The translations under genes were made by a program, and so were the position numbers. A stretch of DNA of 64,000 nt from NCBI GenBank assembly GCA_950295325.1, contig OX485803.1, positions 16,866,001-16,930,000 of the forward strand. The letters run 5' to 3'. Shown here in pieces: positions 34,601-47,331 of this stretch. The notes beneath the pieces are model-generated. The model searched no databases. It had not been told where the DNA came from and saw only the letters and a program-made list of their open reading frames with translations. Each line of letters opens with the position of its first letter. The stretch's first letter is position 1. The stretch comes from Polytrichum commune (lineage: Eukaryota > Streptophyta > Polytrichopsida > Polytrichales > Polytrichaceae).

Positions 34601-37600
34601 GTAGGGTGCAGTTGCAACTCAGTAACCAACAAACTGAAAATCGTTTCTCTCACCTGATGAATGCTAGGTCTGCCAATTTACAAGAAGAGGCACAGGGTGG
34701 GCAGGCACTTCCTACAATGAATGCAGTCACAGGCTACAGACATCAAACAGACTTGGAAAGGTCTGGTTTGCCAAATGGAGCTTTGGAAAATCCTATGTCT
34801 GGATGGGTACAGGGACAAGTTGCTGGCGGTCAAAGTCGCACAGAACAGTCAAAGCTTGGGGGGAGAGCACTACAGACAAGCAGTGTAGCTGTAAGTGCTG
34901 GAAAGGTAAATGAGCTGGCCTTGGACTCTCCTTTTTTTCTTGTTGAATCCTCAATGTTTGGTTTCTTTCTGGCTTGGGAGTACGATTGGGAGTGCCTCTA
35001 ACAAAGACAAATTAAATATATATTTCAGGAATATTTCACACCGCCAAGACCTGAAAGCAGCATGGAGGAACATATGTTGGCACAGAGAGCACGATATCAA
35101 GCTCAACGGAGTGAGCTAAGAGATGCTACGGATTCTGGAAGGTAAATACCTAGTCTATAGTTTCATAATATTTTTTCTTACTGCTACTGTTACCTCACAG
35201 GAGTGGAACTTGACTTGCAATTCTCCCCTTGCAATTTTCTAGTGGAGCAGGACTTGCTGTATGTCCTCATTAGTATCTCAGCTTCTTTGGCTGCTTTTAA
35301 CTTGTTGGTTGACAATGGATTTATGATGTATAATGCTCTTACTTTTCAGAAATACTTTGGAGCTGTTGAGCCGTCCAGAGCAGGGTGAAAGGAGTACAGA
35401 TGGTCTGGAAGATCAAGAGGGAGTGGCATTAGATGATGGTGGAGCGATGTCAGGGGTGTCATTAGCACATCTACGGCGAGGTCAGTCTTACTGCTCTTCT
35501 TTAACAGCAAATGATCCTTATTTCAATTGCTTGGCTAGTGTCTAGTTGGTAAACATGCAGATAAGTTTGTGTTGTTTGAATTCTTTTTTTGAGGACAATT
35601 GTTTACCTCTGCTCCTATGTTGTTTAGTATACATAGCAGTTGTCTCCTTTTCTTTCTCCTGTTGATGGGATGGTAGGGGCGTTTTAAAAATCTTCTGCCT
35701 CCTCTCTGTAACTAGAAGCCAGATCATTTTTGCATTTGATGCTGGCAACCACTGTCGAGGATGATGATGGGTCGATGAACCTGGTGTTCGTAACATCCAA
35801 AGAACTACACTATTCCTATTAGTGGGTGGGAAATTAGCATGGAAATAATCAAATGTGGGTCCAAGACCCAGGTCTCCCCCTCAGTCTTTCTCGAGACTTT
35901 TGACCAACACCTTACATAAACAAAATAGTCACTTTACATTAAAAGTAGAATAAAATTGAATACTCACCCACATCAATTTTCAGAAAATCACGCAATGTAG
36001 TCCACACTAAATTTATCTAGAGATTTGGCGTGGGTTGAAATTAAGGTGGTTCACATTAATTCTCACTGTGAGAATTGATGTGGGCTCTAAAGGAACCACT
36101 GTGGCCCACACTAATATGACTGTTAGTGGATTTTACCTGTGTCCTTTGGCTCTGTGCTTTGGTTTTTGGAGAATCATCATTTAGTTACTTTCTCAAAAAA
36201 GTACAAATCCAAATTGCCATTTGAACAAGTACAAACCCAAGTTGCCTGGAGAGGACATTTGAATTGTGGAATGATGCCAACATTGTAACTAATTTGATCC
36301 TCTTCCTTGTGCAGGTCCAATGGGAAGTATCTTGCAACGCCCAACTCCTTCGCGGCCAGAATCTGCATCTCGAGAACAGTTAGATCTCCAGCTTTCAAGG
36401 AATATGGAGAATTGGCCTCAAGGCAGGAATCTTGCTCCGGACTTCAGAGAGGAGGGTCATGCATTTGCACAGGCTCAAATGTCTGCCCAAAGCATGCGAG
36501 CAGCACAGATGCATGGTGATGGTATGCCGCCAAAGCAAGGTCAAATGCCAGAGAGGATGAATATCAATGCCATGTTCCTTGGTGCCAGTAGACACCTCCC
36601 AAATGACCTCTCCAGGCAGCAAGCGCAGCACATTTATAAAAATCTCAGTGCTGCAGCAAGGTTGCAGTTTGTGCATCAGCTGGCTTCTCAGCAAAGCCAA
36701 AGGGCTAATGCAGCTGCCCATTCAGTGGATCATTCAAACTTACCCCCTTTTGCAGACCCTAGAGCTGCAATGCAACAGCATATGTCCAGAGTTAACTATC
36801 CGGAGAGACCAGCAATACCTGTTGGCCTATCCCCTGAAAAACCCCCTGCTTCTGCGACTGCACTGGCCCCTGTTGCCCCTGGTCAAGTTGGTAATGAATG
36901 GTCTCAAGAGCAATCTGTTGCCTTGCAAGAACTGAAACACGCCGCTCCAGTTGAGCCACCACCTAGGAAACGGAAGGAGTACTCACCTCTTGTGCCTTGG
37001 CGTATGACAATTACGCACGCGTCTTGCAATCTTGCAAATACAAGGTTTGTTGAAAGCTTTTTATTTTATATGCAAACAGAGGATTGTAGAAATGATCTCT
37101 TCCAACCTTTGAAAGAGAAGGGACTGACATTCTCTGTGTTGTGGAGGTCTCTTTGAATCAGTGAGAAATATGCAGTAGTAACTGACAGTTTTAGTATAGA
37201 TGTGTAAGGATTCTAATACCTGATGAAATATGTGTGATGATCTATATGTTGATAGGCTGAGATTTTGATTTTTATCTGCTTATGTGTGACTGGGTCTAGA
37301 TATGCAACATCTTGGTGCAACTGTGGAGCAGTTCCTTACAAAATCTAGGCCCTTCTATACTACTGGAAAAATATTATCAGCATCAACCATGCTGTTATCA
37401 ATATGGTCACCTGCAGATTCTGATCCTTGTGTGCCCTGATTATGTGTTGCAGTCGCACTGAGATGGAATGGGCAGCAGCAACCAACTCTGTTCCAGAGCA
37501 GGTGAGGAAGTGTGCCATTCTATTTTGCACATAGAAAAATTAGGATCTGTCTCATCTACATATTTTAGATGCTGAAATATCAACAGTATAAGATATTTAA

Positions 37601-40153
37601 GCTCACTTAAAGCATCTCAGGATTGACTCGTTTGCCACTTTGAGACACAATCTTCATGCTTGTTGAATGATTTGGGTTTGACGGGTTGTATCCACCATGA
37701 TTATGTCAGGCAACATATGCATGTTATTTGGAATACATAGTATTGCCCGTGGCCATCTTGTACAACAAGATTTGTTGTCCAGCGTTTTTGTGTGGGTCTT
37801 GTTTATCTGGTTGTGTCCTGGTGCATGAGTGGGCGATGAGGTCTTAAGGAGGAAGTGCAGCATTGATAGTAGGACCTGGTTGACTAGATCAATATTTGGT
37901 ATTGACAATGTTGCCTATTGGTTGCAGGATCGGTTCCATGATGCTGTTGAAACACTTGATATTACTGCAATGTGTGTGAAGCGAGCAAGGAGGCGGCTGA
38001 AATTTACTACTCAGCTAATGCAGCAGTTAATTCCAGCTCTCCCTTGTCAGTTGTTCAAAGGCAATTCCTTGGATGATCACAAATCAGCTTCTTTTGTTCT
38101 TGCAAAATTTGCATTAAGTGAAGCTTGTTGGCTAGCTACTGGCCGCAGCAAAGACCCAACAGGTATTGCTGTTAATGAGGACAACAATGGCAACAGCAAT
38201 GGAAATCACAAAAGGTATTTTTTTTAAGGCCTTCATCTCTAAGCTCTGATTATCTCACCACATACGCTCTGGAATAATAATGTCTTAGTGATGGCTTGTT
38301 AAGCATGCTTGATTATAAGGAACTGTAAATTTTCTCGTTTTGCATCCTGCACTCTTACTTTGTCTACTAGCTTTTGTTGGCTACTCTTAACATTCATTCT
38401 GAACTCTTGATAACATGGTGAAGCAAGTTATTTGTAAGGGTCTATGATTTTTATAATGAGGAGTTTGTTGATTTGAGAAAAGGAAATCATTTTTAGTCAG
38501 TTAGGGGGCCAAGTGTTCACAATTTTAATGTCCTTTGAGATTCTTGAGGCAGACCAAGGTAGGTAAGTGTTGTCATAGGGAGCTGAAGTGTCAACACTTG
38601 GTAGACTCCAAGTAGCAATCGGCCTTTAAGCGAACCTTACAGGGTGTGCCAGCAATGGTACAAGTTCTGTGAAGTTCGAATTGCACGTTCAGAAGTTCAG
38701 TAGACAATTTTAGCAAAGCGATTTGAAGCTTGTTTTGTCTATATTTTATTTGTGAGGCAAAATAAAATTTTATCAAAAACCATTCAAAAGCTTTTTGCTG
38801 GAGAATATTTTTGCTACAGTGGATTGCTGTGAGTGGTATGCTAACAATTTAAATCTCCGAAGCACCAACTTGTTGTACAAATGCTGCAAAATGCTCAAAC
38901 AGTTCTTGATTTGGTATTTCAATGCCCTAGCATTGCTTCATGTCTATTAGTAATTAGCTGGGGTATGCTTTTCTTTGTGAGTAGCAGAGGTGGAACATAT
39001 TTCATTGTTGTACTATATAATTTATGTCAGTTTTCAATGTTACAGTGAAACCGAAGAGGAGAAGCTTGCAATTGTGACACAGAAGAGCCCACTCACACTC
39101 TCAAGCAAATTGAAGCTACAACTGAAGCAAAAGATGTCGCTATTGCATGATGAGTTGCTAAGGTACAGTTTCTCCCTACCCTTTATCTCTATGATCTAGG
39201 GTGATTAGGCATAGTTTTTTTGTGTCTAAACCTGGGTTGGCTATGTTTGCTATATTTTTATGTACTCAATTAGAATCATGTGCTTAGAATTCCCATTACC
39301 TCTGGAGGTGTAGTAGAAACTCAAGACTAGGATCCGCTGTTGGAAACTGATGAAGTCAATGGGGATATTATGGAAAGGAGCTTCTTCCATTCAGATTGTC
39401 ATGGATGGTCTCTGGTCAAATGGCTTGCCACTATTTGGCTATTGCTGCACAAGTATTTCTTTCTGGTTCTTGATTGCGGCCTTCTGCTTGCTTTAGATTC
39501 AGTATGTAATTAGGTATATGTGGTTTAGTTATCTAGCTTGGTTATTGGTTTGTTGTTTTCTTGCTACAGTTGTCTGAAACATAATACTTACAAGGATATA
39601 TCATTAAGAACTGTCTATTTGTTCTTGCTTGGTGTTAGCTAAGTCCACATTTCTGTTGGATGTAATGGAAGTCCGATATGTTTTGAAAATATAGTAAGGG
39701 CAACACCACGTTCTGGCCTTTCCTGTTTTTCCATTGTGATTTTAGTACCTGGAAACTTGCCAGCACTACTATTCCAGATGTTGATCACTAATGCCTGTAT
39801 GGAGAACCAACTTGATGTTTCTGTGAGTTTGTTGTTACTGTTCCTTACTACATAACTCTAGTTTACTGATTAATGAATGGGATAGGCTGGAGAGTGCACC
39901 CACTGCTTTGAAGCTATCAAGGGATTTGCATGATCTTGACAAGCTGGGAGTTGCAAACCGCATGGCAAAGATTCACGGCTCAGCATTTCTAGCTGGACTA
40001 GCAAATCCAACTGGGAGTCCCCGAGGCAGACAGGAGGCTCATTTTGAAGCATCACTGATGTACAGCTCTGAGAATGCATTTCCGGAAAGATATGTAACGG
40101 CTGTGTCCCCTTCCCAAGGGATCCCAGACAACTTCATGCTTTTTCCATTGTAA
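29330..40153 (+). CDS. Large Gln/Ser-rich 'dentin sialophosphoprotein-like' plant protein
   Basis: Proposed exons, all phase-compatible: 29330-29415 (weak), 29644-29684, 29861-29933, 30469-30523 or -30553, 30818-31807, 32254-34905, 35029-35141, 35350-35480, 36315-37044, 37453-37501, 37928-38214, 39046-39162, 39886-40153; about 1863 or 1873 residues. Most of the protein is disordered, rich in Gln, Ser, Asn and Gly, with polyQ near residues 360-390 and 617-645. The conserved part is the C-terminus: PPPRKRKEYSPLVPWRMTI, TEMEWAAATN, RARRRLKFTTQLMQQLIPAL, FVLAKFALSEACWL, KLSRDLHDLDKLGVANRMAK and a final FPERYVTAVS. From memory this order matches the family including Arabidopsis At5g07940/At5g07970/At5g07980. 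Its function is not established; basic stretches and lack of a signal peptide suggest a nuclear protein (inference). The N-terminus is the least certain part. Confidence 0.85.
31643..31715 (+). repeat. Coding polyglutamine tract 1 (mixed CAG/CAA)
   Basis: In-frame CAG/CAA repeat in exon 5, with Leu and Arg interruptions. Mixed codons argue that glutamine itself is retained rather than a pure CAG slippage run. Confidence 0.9.
32859..32950 (+). repeat. Coding polyglutamine tract 2, passing into His/Gln
   Basis: About 26 Gln codons in exon 6 (CAG and CAA mixed), followed by a His/Gln segment. It is the longest homopeptide in the window. Confidence 0.92.
35815..36125. mobile_element. Family D element inside an intron of the Gln-rich gene
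   Basis: CCTATTAGTGGGTGGGAAAT at the left and GGCCCACACTAATATGAC at the right are in inverted orientation. Inside, TGTGGGTCCAAGACCCAGG, CTCGAGACTTTTGACCAACA and CACCCACATCAATTTTC match the copy at 6585. It lies wholly within the 35481-36314 intron and leaves both splice sites intact. No clear TSD. Confidence 0.65.
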
Positions 40154-41863
40154 CAAAAGGTATTTCCTTAACTTCTGATGGTATTGCTCCAGATGCCTCA
40201 TAGTGGATTCATATATATATATTTATTTTTCTGGATCTCTACTTGTCAAGGGTGGAAGGGTGGGAGGGCTTCCAAAGCTATATTAGCTTCTGGAGGTCAC
40301 AGTGCAGTAGGGGATGTTCTGGTGAATATAGCTTCTGGGGCTGATAAGCATATGCTGACTGATCATGAAATGTTATTACGAACTTGTATTTCTGAAGGAG
40401 ATCTGCTCTCTTATAGATCTGATCTTTACTGCAAAATCAAATTGGTGCACATGGTTCAGCCGCACTTTTTCACATTCAGGTGATGGTTTTGAGCAAGGGA
40501 AGTGCAATTTATCATGCACCTCAAACTGCATATGATGTACAAGAGCATTTTTCTGGGGACCAATTTCATGGACTGATTGATTGCGTCCCTCTACGTGCAG
40601 GAGAATTTTAGGCCAGCAAGGAATGGAATCTCTTTGGCCCAATAAGGGTTATATGGAGGAGCATTTCTCATTTTCATGAAGAGTTAGAGTAAAGTTGTAG
40701 AACAAACATGTGTTATAGCTCTTGGCTGTTGCCAACTTAGAGTGTGGGAAGGGTCATGAGTCTTTCATGACTGTCGCATTTGAGCATGTCTTACCCGACA
40801 GGAGAGGGACCCGCTCAATTATCAATCCTCCCTGGAGCTCTACGCAGGACGCAACTTTGAAACTTTCCCTGCATCTGAATATCTTGGCATCAGCTGTGAC
40901 GTGTTGTGCTCGATCACACCCCTGTAAATGTTGTCAATTTCACCATTCGTTGAGGTATCTCATTACTGTCTCATGAAGTGTTGCACAATTGATGCTTTCT
41001 TTTGAACTTATCTATGGGGCAAAAGAACTCACATATTTCCATGTTGAACCTTGGTGGATTTTTGTGGGGGACATTCTGTTTTGGTGTTTGCGATCTTCAG
41101 GAAAGCCAATTCTTGCTGGACCTATGTTATCGTTGAGCAATGAAATTTTCTTTGTATAAAATGTAGTTTACCAAGAGAAACCTTCATTTGTTGACAGTGA
41201 AACGAAGAAGGCTATGCAGGTGTTCTCATTGGAGGGAAATGATGTCACTGGCACTTGTTTGTGAGACCCCGAGTGAGCTCACAGAGTATGCCCTACTTAT
41301 TTCACGTGGAATTATCCTGAACTTCTGGGAATAATCTCAATTTTATTTTTTTAGTCAAATTCATAGACATAAATTACTCTTGTTTTCGAGTGCTCGAAGC
41401 ATCTTAAATGGTGGCCATCGCTGAAGTAGAAATTGTTGTTTCATGGAAATAGAGTGCCGGTCATGTAGTTGGACTTTAGCTATTATGTATGCTTATTGTA
41501 CTCCTTCCTATATGGTGCCTTCATTTAGACAACACCTATGACAGAATCTAGTGAGGCCCAAATTTCCCATAGAAGGTATGTCTTCCATAGATCTGAGAGA
41601 AGAGTGCATGATGAGCTGTAGTAGTAGCAAGACATCCATCTACTTGAGCTGTTTATGGGCCATATTTGGTAACCTCTGGACAAAGTCCTTGAGGTTACGG
41701 ATGACCTGTTTTGTGGGTGGATAGAAAAACATGAACACATTGCTAATCGTGCTTTCTAGTTGGATGTCTATTGGATACGTGGTTCAAATTATACAAACCA
41801 CTCATGCTATGCTCTTGAAACTAGCACGGCGTTAAATTAAAATTCGAGATCATTATTCCCATG
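40154..41863. other. 3' UTR of the Gln-rich gene, then intergenic
   Basis: AAAAG|GTATTT directly after the stop codon (about 40158) and later ACATTCAG/ACGTGCAG sites suggest that the 3' UTR may be spliced; this is inference. Sequence to about 41.2 kb has transcript-like composition. No other gene is seen. Confidence 0.35.
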
Positions 41864-42537
41864 TAGGAAGATAGAAATCAAGAGGATTGCAATTTTTTTG
41901 GTAATTTTATTCCTCAAATTGAAAATACTGTGAGTTTTGAAGCCAAAATTTGCACTGAACATATTACCATTGTCTAAAGTCTACCATAACCACTCGTTCC
42001 TCCTCATTTAGCACGCAAACTATGTGTACTATTGGACTCCATAGTAGTATTGGTTTTGGCTTGATCAAAATTATATCACCCTATAAGTTCCCAATAGGTC
42101 CTAATTGGGAATAGGCACCTCAACTATAGTCCTTCAAAAAATCACCAGACTCTTTTTGGTTGCCTCTACTTGCCACAAAGTAGAGGCGCCCATAACCGGT
42201 CACTCAAGGGATTTTGTGCTAAAACTGGAGAAAGTATAAGGCAGTGCAATAGTTTCCTCTGTAGGAAGATAGAAATCAAAAGGATTGCAAACTTGATTCC
42301 TCGAATTATATTATTGTGAATTTTTGAAGCCAAAAGTTTGCTCGAACATATGCCTAGAGTTTGCCATGACCGTTCACTTCAGCAGTCAAACCAAGACATG
42401 TGTCATGGCAATATTGATCCTGGCCCAATCAAAATTCATCCCCAACTTGATCGAAAATGCAATCCCGGCCTCACCGAAATTGCGGTACCCTATAGACTGC
42501 CGATGGGATCCTAATTGGGAATAGGCGCCTCTACTAT
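41864..42537 (+). repeat. Dispersed repeat family C, tandem pair
   Basis: GTAGGAAGATAGAAATCAA occurs at about 41864 and again about 398 bp later. Each is followed by matching blocks (GGATTGCAA, GAAGCCAAAA, TTTGCCATGACC or CTACCATAACC, CCTAATTGGGAATAGGC). The second copy is bounded by inverted AGTAGAGGCGCC (42179-42190) and GGCGCCTCTACT (42524-42535), so it may be a TIR element of about 357 bp. An inverted relative lies at 5457. Confidence 0.7.
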
Positions 42538-42540
42538 ACA

Positions 42541-43351
42541 TCTCTACACTATTTTCTTTGCACGGATACTTAAATTTGTGTTGTATGGAATCAATTGTGT
42601 TGTCCATGTCCAAATAACTTCCAGTCTAGAACATCCTTTAAAATAGACCTTACTTATGGACTCAAGATTGGACCCAAGTCCGCATACAATATTGGCTTCT
42701 CAAGTGAGCATTTCTTGGAGTTTGGATAGAGCTTACCGCTCTTGGGTCCAACATCACATTTTGCTCTCCACCAATCGGATTGCTTGGTTTCGGTGTTTCT
42801 TTGATTTCGGACCCTTGTGCAAGCCCACCCACTTTAAGACACCATCAAAGATAACACCGAGAGAGACACATAATAAGTGCAGTTAATAATAGTAGTATGT
42901 TGAGGAGACATTGTGCATGATGAGCGGATTGTGTTTTTTTCAAGCATAGATTCTCTCTCTCTTTTTAAAGAAAAGGTTCGCAAGGTTCGCTTTATTGACT
43001 TACGAGTGAGGAGTTACATTACACATGATGAGTCAGGCTTTATCTTTCAGTCCACATATGATCATGGCAGAAAATGATATTGGTTAACTAAATCATTATG
43101 ATATATAGAGTACAATGTTGGGTAATGGCCAATAATATTTGGGTAGTAAGTTGAAGCCTATGAAATTCTGCCAGATCATCTCATGAAATATCTAGAAGTT
43201 CAACTAGATGTTAGCAATGTTAATTTGAAACAAACAAAGATATGTGACTGTTGAAACTTAAGCTCTGATGATGATAGAGGGCCCGTCATATGTAAGACTA
43301 ATTTTCAAAAGTTTCTATGTTTGGACTTTTGGGGAGGAGAGGAATGATTCA
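42541..43351. other. Intergenic, no gene seen
   Basis: AT-rich; no coding signal or element ends recognised. Confidence 0.5.
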
Positions 43352-43359
43352 TGTTCAAT

Positions 43360-43659
43360 CAGTGTGTATTTTTGACAAAGTTTTTGCAAGTTTTTGACAT
43401 TTGACACACAAAAAATTTGCGCAAAAATAAAATGCACGCCAGTTGACATGTAGCGTGACTTGTGAAGGGAAAAAACACACACGTTAATTGACACTTTAGA
43501 AATTAAAATGACACGTACTACTACGCATGTGACGTTGAGGCGACATCCTAGAAGAAAATCTAGATGTCAATTGATGGTCATTTTTGTTTTTGAAAACGTC
43601 ATGTGACACTTTGGATTTGAAGGTGAACATCAAATGAAATTTGTCAAACATACACACTG
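43360..43659 (+). mobile_element. hAT-like MITE family A, copy 2 (intact, perfect 8-bp TSD)
   Basis: Exactly 300 bp, beginning CAGTGTGTATTTTTGACAAA and ending AATTTGTCAAACATACACACTG (last 22 bases), so the TIRs share CAGTGTGTATnTTTGACAAA. It is flanked by a perfect direct repeat TGTTCAAT (43352-43359 and 43660-43667). An 8-bp TSD with CA..TG ends is the signature of hAT-superfamily insertions. It has no transposase capacity. Confidence 0.9.
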
Positions 43660-43712
43660 TGTTCAATTCGGTCCAAATGCCAGGATTAGAAGGCCCACCA
43701 AATTGTTAAGAA

Positions 43713-44030
43713 CAATGTGTAGTTCTGACAAAGTTTTTGAGAGGTTTTTTTGATATTTGACATGCAAAGCTTGCACACAAAGGCATGCACGTCAATCGTC
43801 GCACAATTTAGAATTTGACATGTAGTGTGATTTGTGAAGAAAAAAAACCACACGTCAATTGACACGTTCGAAATTGAAATGACACCTACTACTAGCCATG
43901 CGACATTGAGTTGACATTTTAGAAGAAAATGTAGATGTCAATCAATATTTGTTTTGTGTTATGAAAACATCACGTGACACTTTGGATTTGAATTTGAACA
44001 TGAAATGAGATTCGTCAAACATACACATTG
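43713..44030 (+). mobile_element. hAT-like MITE family A, copy 3
   Basis: 318 bp, beginning CAATGTGTAGTTCTGACAAA and ending TCGTCAAACATACACATTG. The flanks are GTTAAGAA (43705-43712) and GTTAAGGA (44031-44038), an 8-bp TSD with one mismatch. It lies only 53 bp beyond copy 2 and in the same orientation, but each copy has its own TSD, so these are two insertions rather than a duplicated segment. Confidence 0.88.
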
Positions 44031-44038
44031 GTTAAGGA

Positions 44039-45039
44039 TGCTCGATGTGGGTTATGATACGTATTTTTGGAAGAGGGTGAAGGAGGTTGTCCATAAATGG
44101 CCTTTTATATGAGTGTGATGCTACTTGGTGTGCTCATAATATGACTCAACAACTCCATGATGGTCTCTTCCCAAAGAAAGAGGTTGCAATTAAAAAAACT
44201 TTGATAACTTACAATTGCTTGTCAAAAAATCTCTAAAGTACATAGCCTGAGTGCTCCTCACAAGTGGGGATTCCTAGAATGAAAGGAGGAATATGCTCAT
44301 GTGATACTTGGTCCCACGGAATGTAGCCAAGGAGATGTGTAATGTTATGATTGTGAGATGATTGTTCAGAGACTTTAGTTGTGTGTCTCTTGGACATGAG
44401 AAAGGGCCTATTATGGAGATTATCACCTAGTTTCTTCTAGTAGTCCCTTGTTTTGAAATTTGCTTTCATGGTCATTGAACTTTGTCTCTTTGTGCCACAT
44501 AAATAAATAAATAATAATGTCTATTGAAAAAATGAACTATGGACCGAGAAATTTTTGCATTATGTAATTCCAAATAGTAAGTGACACTAACACTACTTGA
44601 TCATATGAGTTCTAAACAATTGACTTATGTGACTAATTTTTTTTGCAAATCTAGCACCGTGGTAGAGTGGCATTGTTCTTTCATCGATGTGGGACAATGT
44701 CGTAGGACTCGTACCCTAGTAGTGTAACTATCATAAATGGTGTAGTGTAGTTTTGGGGTTTTGTAAAAGGACCAAGTGATATAAGAGGTCATTTGTTATG
44801 GTCACACTTGCAACTTTCACCTAAAAAAGACTGTATCCAAAAGATACAAGTCCAACTAATTGCCTTTTTGGTCCAAAAACTTTCCACTAGCTTGATTTTT
44901 CCTGTTTCAATTGTTGCTCTGATGGCAACTTTAGGGTGTTGGATTGAGAATTATGCTTAAGCTATAGAGGCCCTTATGTAGTCACTCTTCTTCATTGGAC
45001 ATTATGTTTGAGTGGTATGTGGTAAGGGTTGTAGTAAAC
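44039..45039. other. Intergenic, no gene seen
   Basis: AT-rich; no coding signal or element ends recognised. Confidence 0.5.
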
Positions 45040-45580
45040 CCTTCCCCTGGGCCCATTTTCCAAAAAGTCAAAGCATTGCATATGAGTAATTTTGTATACT
45101 TGAAGGAGCACAAGTTTTAAAGTTAAACCCAACATAATTAGGCAAATGTATATTGAGGCTATAACCAAAATTTCAAGATGATTGGACCACGTTTAGAGTA
45201 GTTATGATTTTTTGCATGTAAAAAATAATATAAAATTGAAAATAAGTATGTTGTTAGCATAAAAGTTTGTCCAATTTTTTAATTTATGGTAGAGATAGTA
45301 TGTATGTATTAGTAGGTAATAAGTTGCAAAGGAAGAAGTTACGAGAGGCACATGACCAAGGCATCCTAAGAATTTGGTTTGCATTTTGGATACTTCAATT
45401 TTAATTTTCTCGACGGTGTAGAATCTACAAATTAGACCTTTTTCTCAGTCCTAACAGTCAAAAGTTGTATTATAACATAACTTAAACATCTTGTGAAAGA
45501 AGTATCTCCAACATAGGTTTGGAAATTGATGATTTGGCCCTTTGATCCAAACCCAACCACTTTGTGGTTGCCCATGCAAT
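45040..45580 (+). repeat. Dispersed repeat family E, copy 2
   Basis: Direct-orientation partner of 10205-10810, with the same order of shared words (see that entry). It is slightly shorter because of small indels. Confidence 0.8.
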
Positions 45581-46183
45581 TTAGGATTAAGGTATGTGGA
45601 TATTAAGTGGCTTGTCTTTCATGTTCTGCAACTTCTATTGATGATTTTTACACAAAAAACTTGTCTTTGCATTAGCAATCTTTGACAGAGCATCAACAAC
45701 AACTTGATTGAAAATAAAACTTTTATTTATTTCTTCAGTTATGATGATTGGTAGTGCATGTGTTGTTGATCTTTCAAATGAATACCTAGGTCCCCCCAAT
45801 TGTGTTGACTATTGAGTCTAGAATGTCCAATCTCTCTAAATCACGTGTCTTGTTGGATTTCATTCTTAGATATATGGCCCTAACCACACATCACTCAAAT
45901 ATAGGTCTTTGATTAAGATAAATAACCAAATAAGGTCTATGTAGCTCAAAGGTTCAAGAGACCCTTTTTGGATCTAAAGGTGTCATATGGAGACATTAAG
46001 ATCACTTCTTAACATTTTAAGCTAAAAGTATCAAAAGATTCGTAGTTGTGAATTAGATAAGACAACTCTTGAGCCAATCCGATGGCAGAATATGTCCATG
46101 GACTTGGAACTACCCACAAGATGGCCACATTCGTTATATCTCAAAGGTCTAGAGAGGAATGATAAGCAATGTTAATCTATTAA
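45581..46183. other. Intergenic, no gene seen
   Basis: AT-rich; no coding signal recognised. Confidence 0.5.
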
Positions 46184-46335
46184 GGAGCGAGAATTGTTGC
46201 ATACAAGCATACCTCTCATCCATCCAATGTAGGCACTTGAACCCATGTAGGTTTGTGGCTGGCTTATCTCAATTATTTTACTTGGATTATATTAATGCAG
46301 GGTCTTTGAAGCTAATTCTAGTGTCACATAAACTA
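46184..46335 (+). mobile_element. TIR element family B, left part only
   Basis: GTTGCATACAAGCATACCTC then TCATCCATCCAATG, followed by the family core TTTACTTGGATTATATTAA and GAAGCTAATTCTAGTGTCAC. The right inverted end is missing, so the copy is truncated. Confidence 0.6.
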
Positions 46336-47331
46336 TGGCTATGCATGCCTTCTTCTTGATCGGACACCTATATTTGAGTGGTGTGTGTGGTTAGGTTAGA
46401 TTTGTGAACGGAACCCAACAAGATATGTGTTTAAAAGAGATTGGACAATGTGCTAAAAAAAATCATCCACCAATCTAGGCTCAATAGTCCATATCATTGG
46501 AAGTTCCTTTTAAAATAAACAAACACACATACACTTTTGATAATCATAAAAAATTCAACGGAGGCCCCATTTTTTTTTTAACTTGATTTTCGCTAATGCT
46601 TCATCATAGATTCGCTACCGCAACATAAATTTCATTGCATAAAATCTGATTGGTAGAAGTTGGAGCACATAAAAACCTACCCGCATGACACCCACACACC
46701 TTTAAAGTAGTAATGAACAAGGATGCCTAACATGTCATGCCTTTTACATTGGTTGAACGATAGGTCCACCATTTACACCTCTTCATGCGGCCCACCATGA
46801 TTTTGCCACACCCACGCTAATTACGCTCAACGTAACTTTTCTTGACCCACACCCATCGTAAAACCCACAGTATTACATCTTCAAAACCAGGGAAAGTAAA
46901 ATAAAATAAAATAAAATATAGGATCAACGGTTCCTACACAAACACATTCACTACGAGTTCAAAAACCATCAACACTCATCATATTTACACCATACTATAA
47001 ATAAACGGCAACTTACTTCAAAACAGTGACCTAGCGATAATCCATCCATCCTCGTTTTCAACCCACACATACAGTAAAGCAGAGTGGACCCGCGCCAACA
47101 TTCAGCTTGCAGTAATAAGTGTAAAAAGCGTCCATCCCTGGTATGCTATAATTATTCTACTCCCTCTCTAGCTCCCTCCCTTGAATCATGTTGGAAAGCA
47201 CTCTGTGCCGCTGCTACCATATCTTCAACACAGTGCGTAGTGTAACTCGTTACTTAACTTGACAGTAGCAGCAGTAAGTTAGTTTGAAATCGTGGCATCA
47301 GTGACATCATGCATGTGTCCTAAACCATCCA
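46336..47331. other. Intergenic, no gene seen
   Basis: AT-rich, with an (AAAAT)n stretch at about 46899-46916. No coding signal. Confidence 0.5.

Noticed and set aside
43352-44038. Segmental duplication as explanation for adjacent hAT-like copies
   Set aside because: Each copy carries its own distinct 8-bp TSD, which fits two separate insertions.
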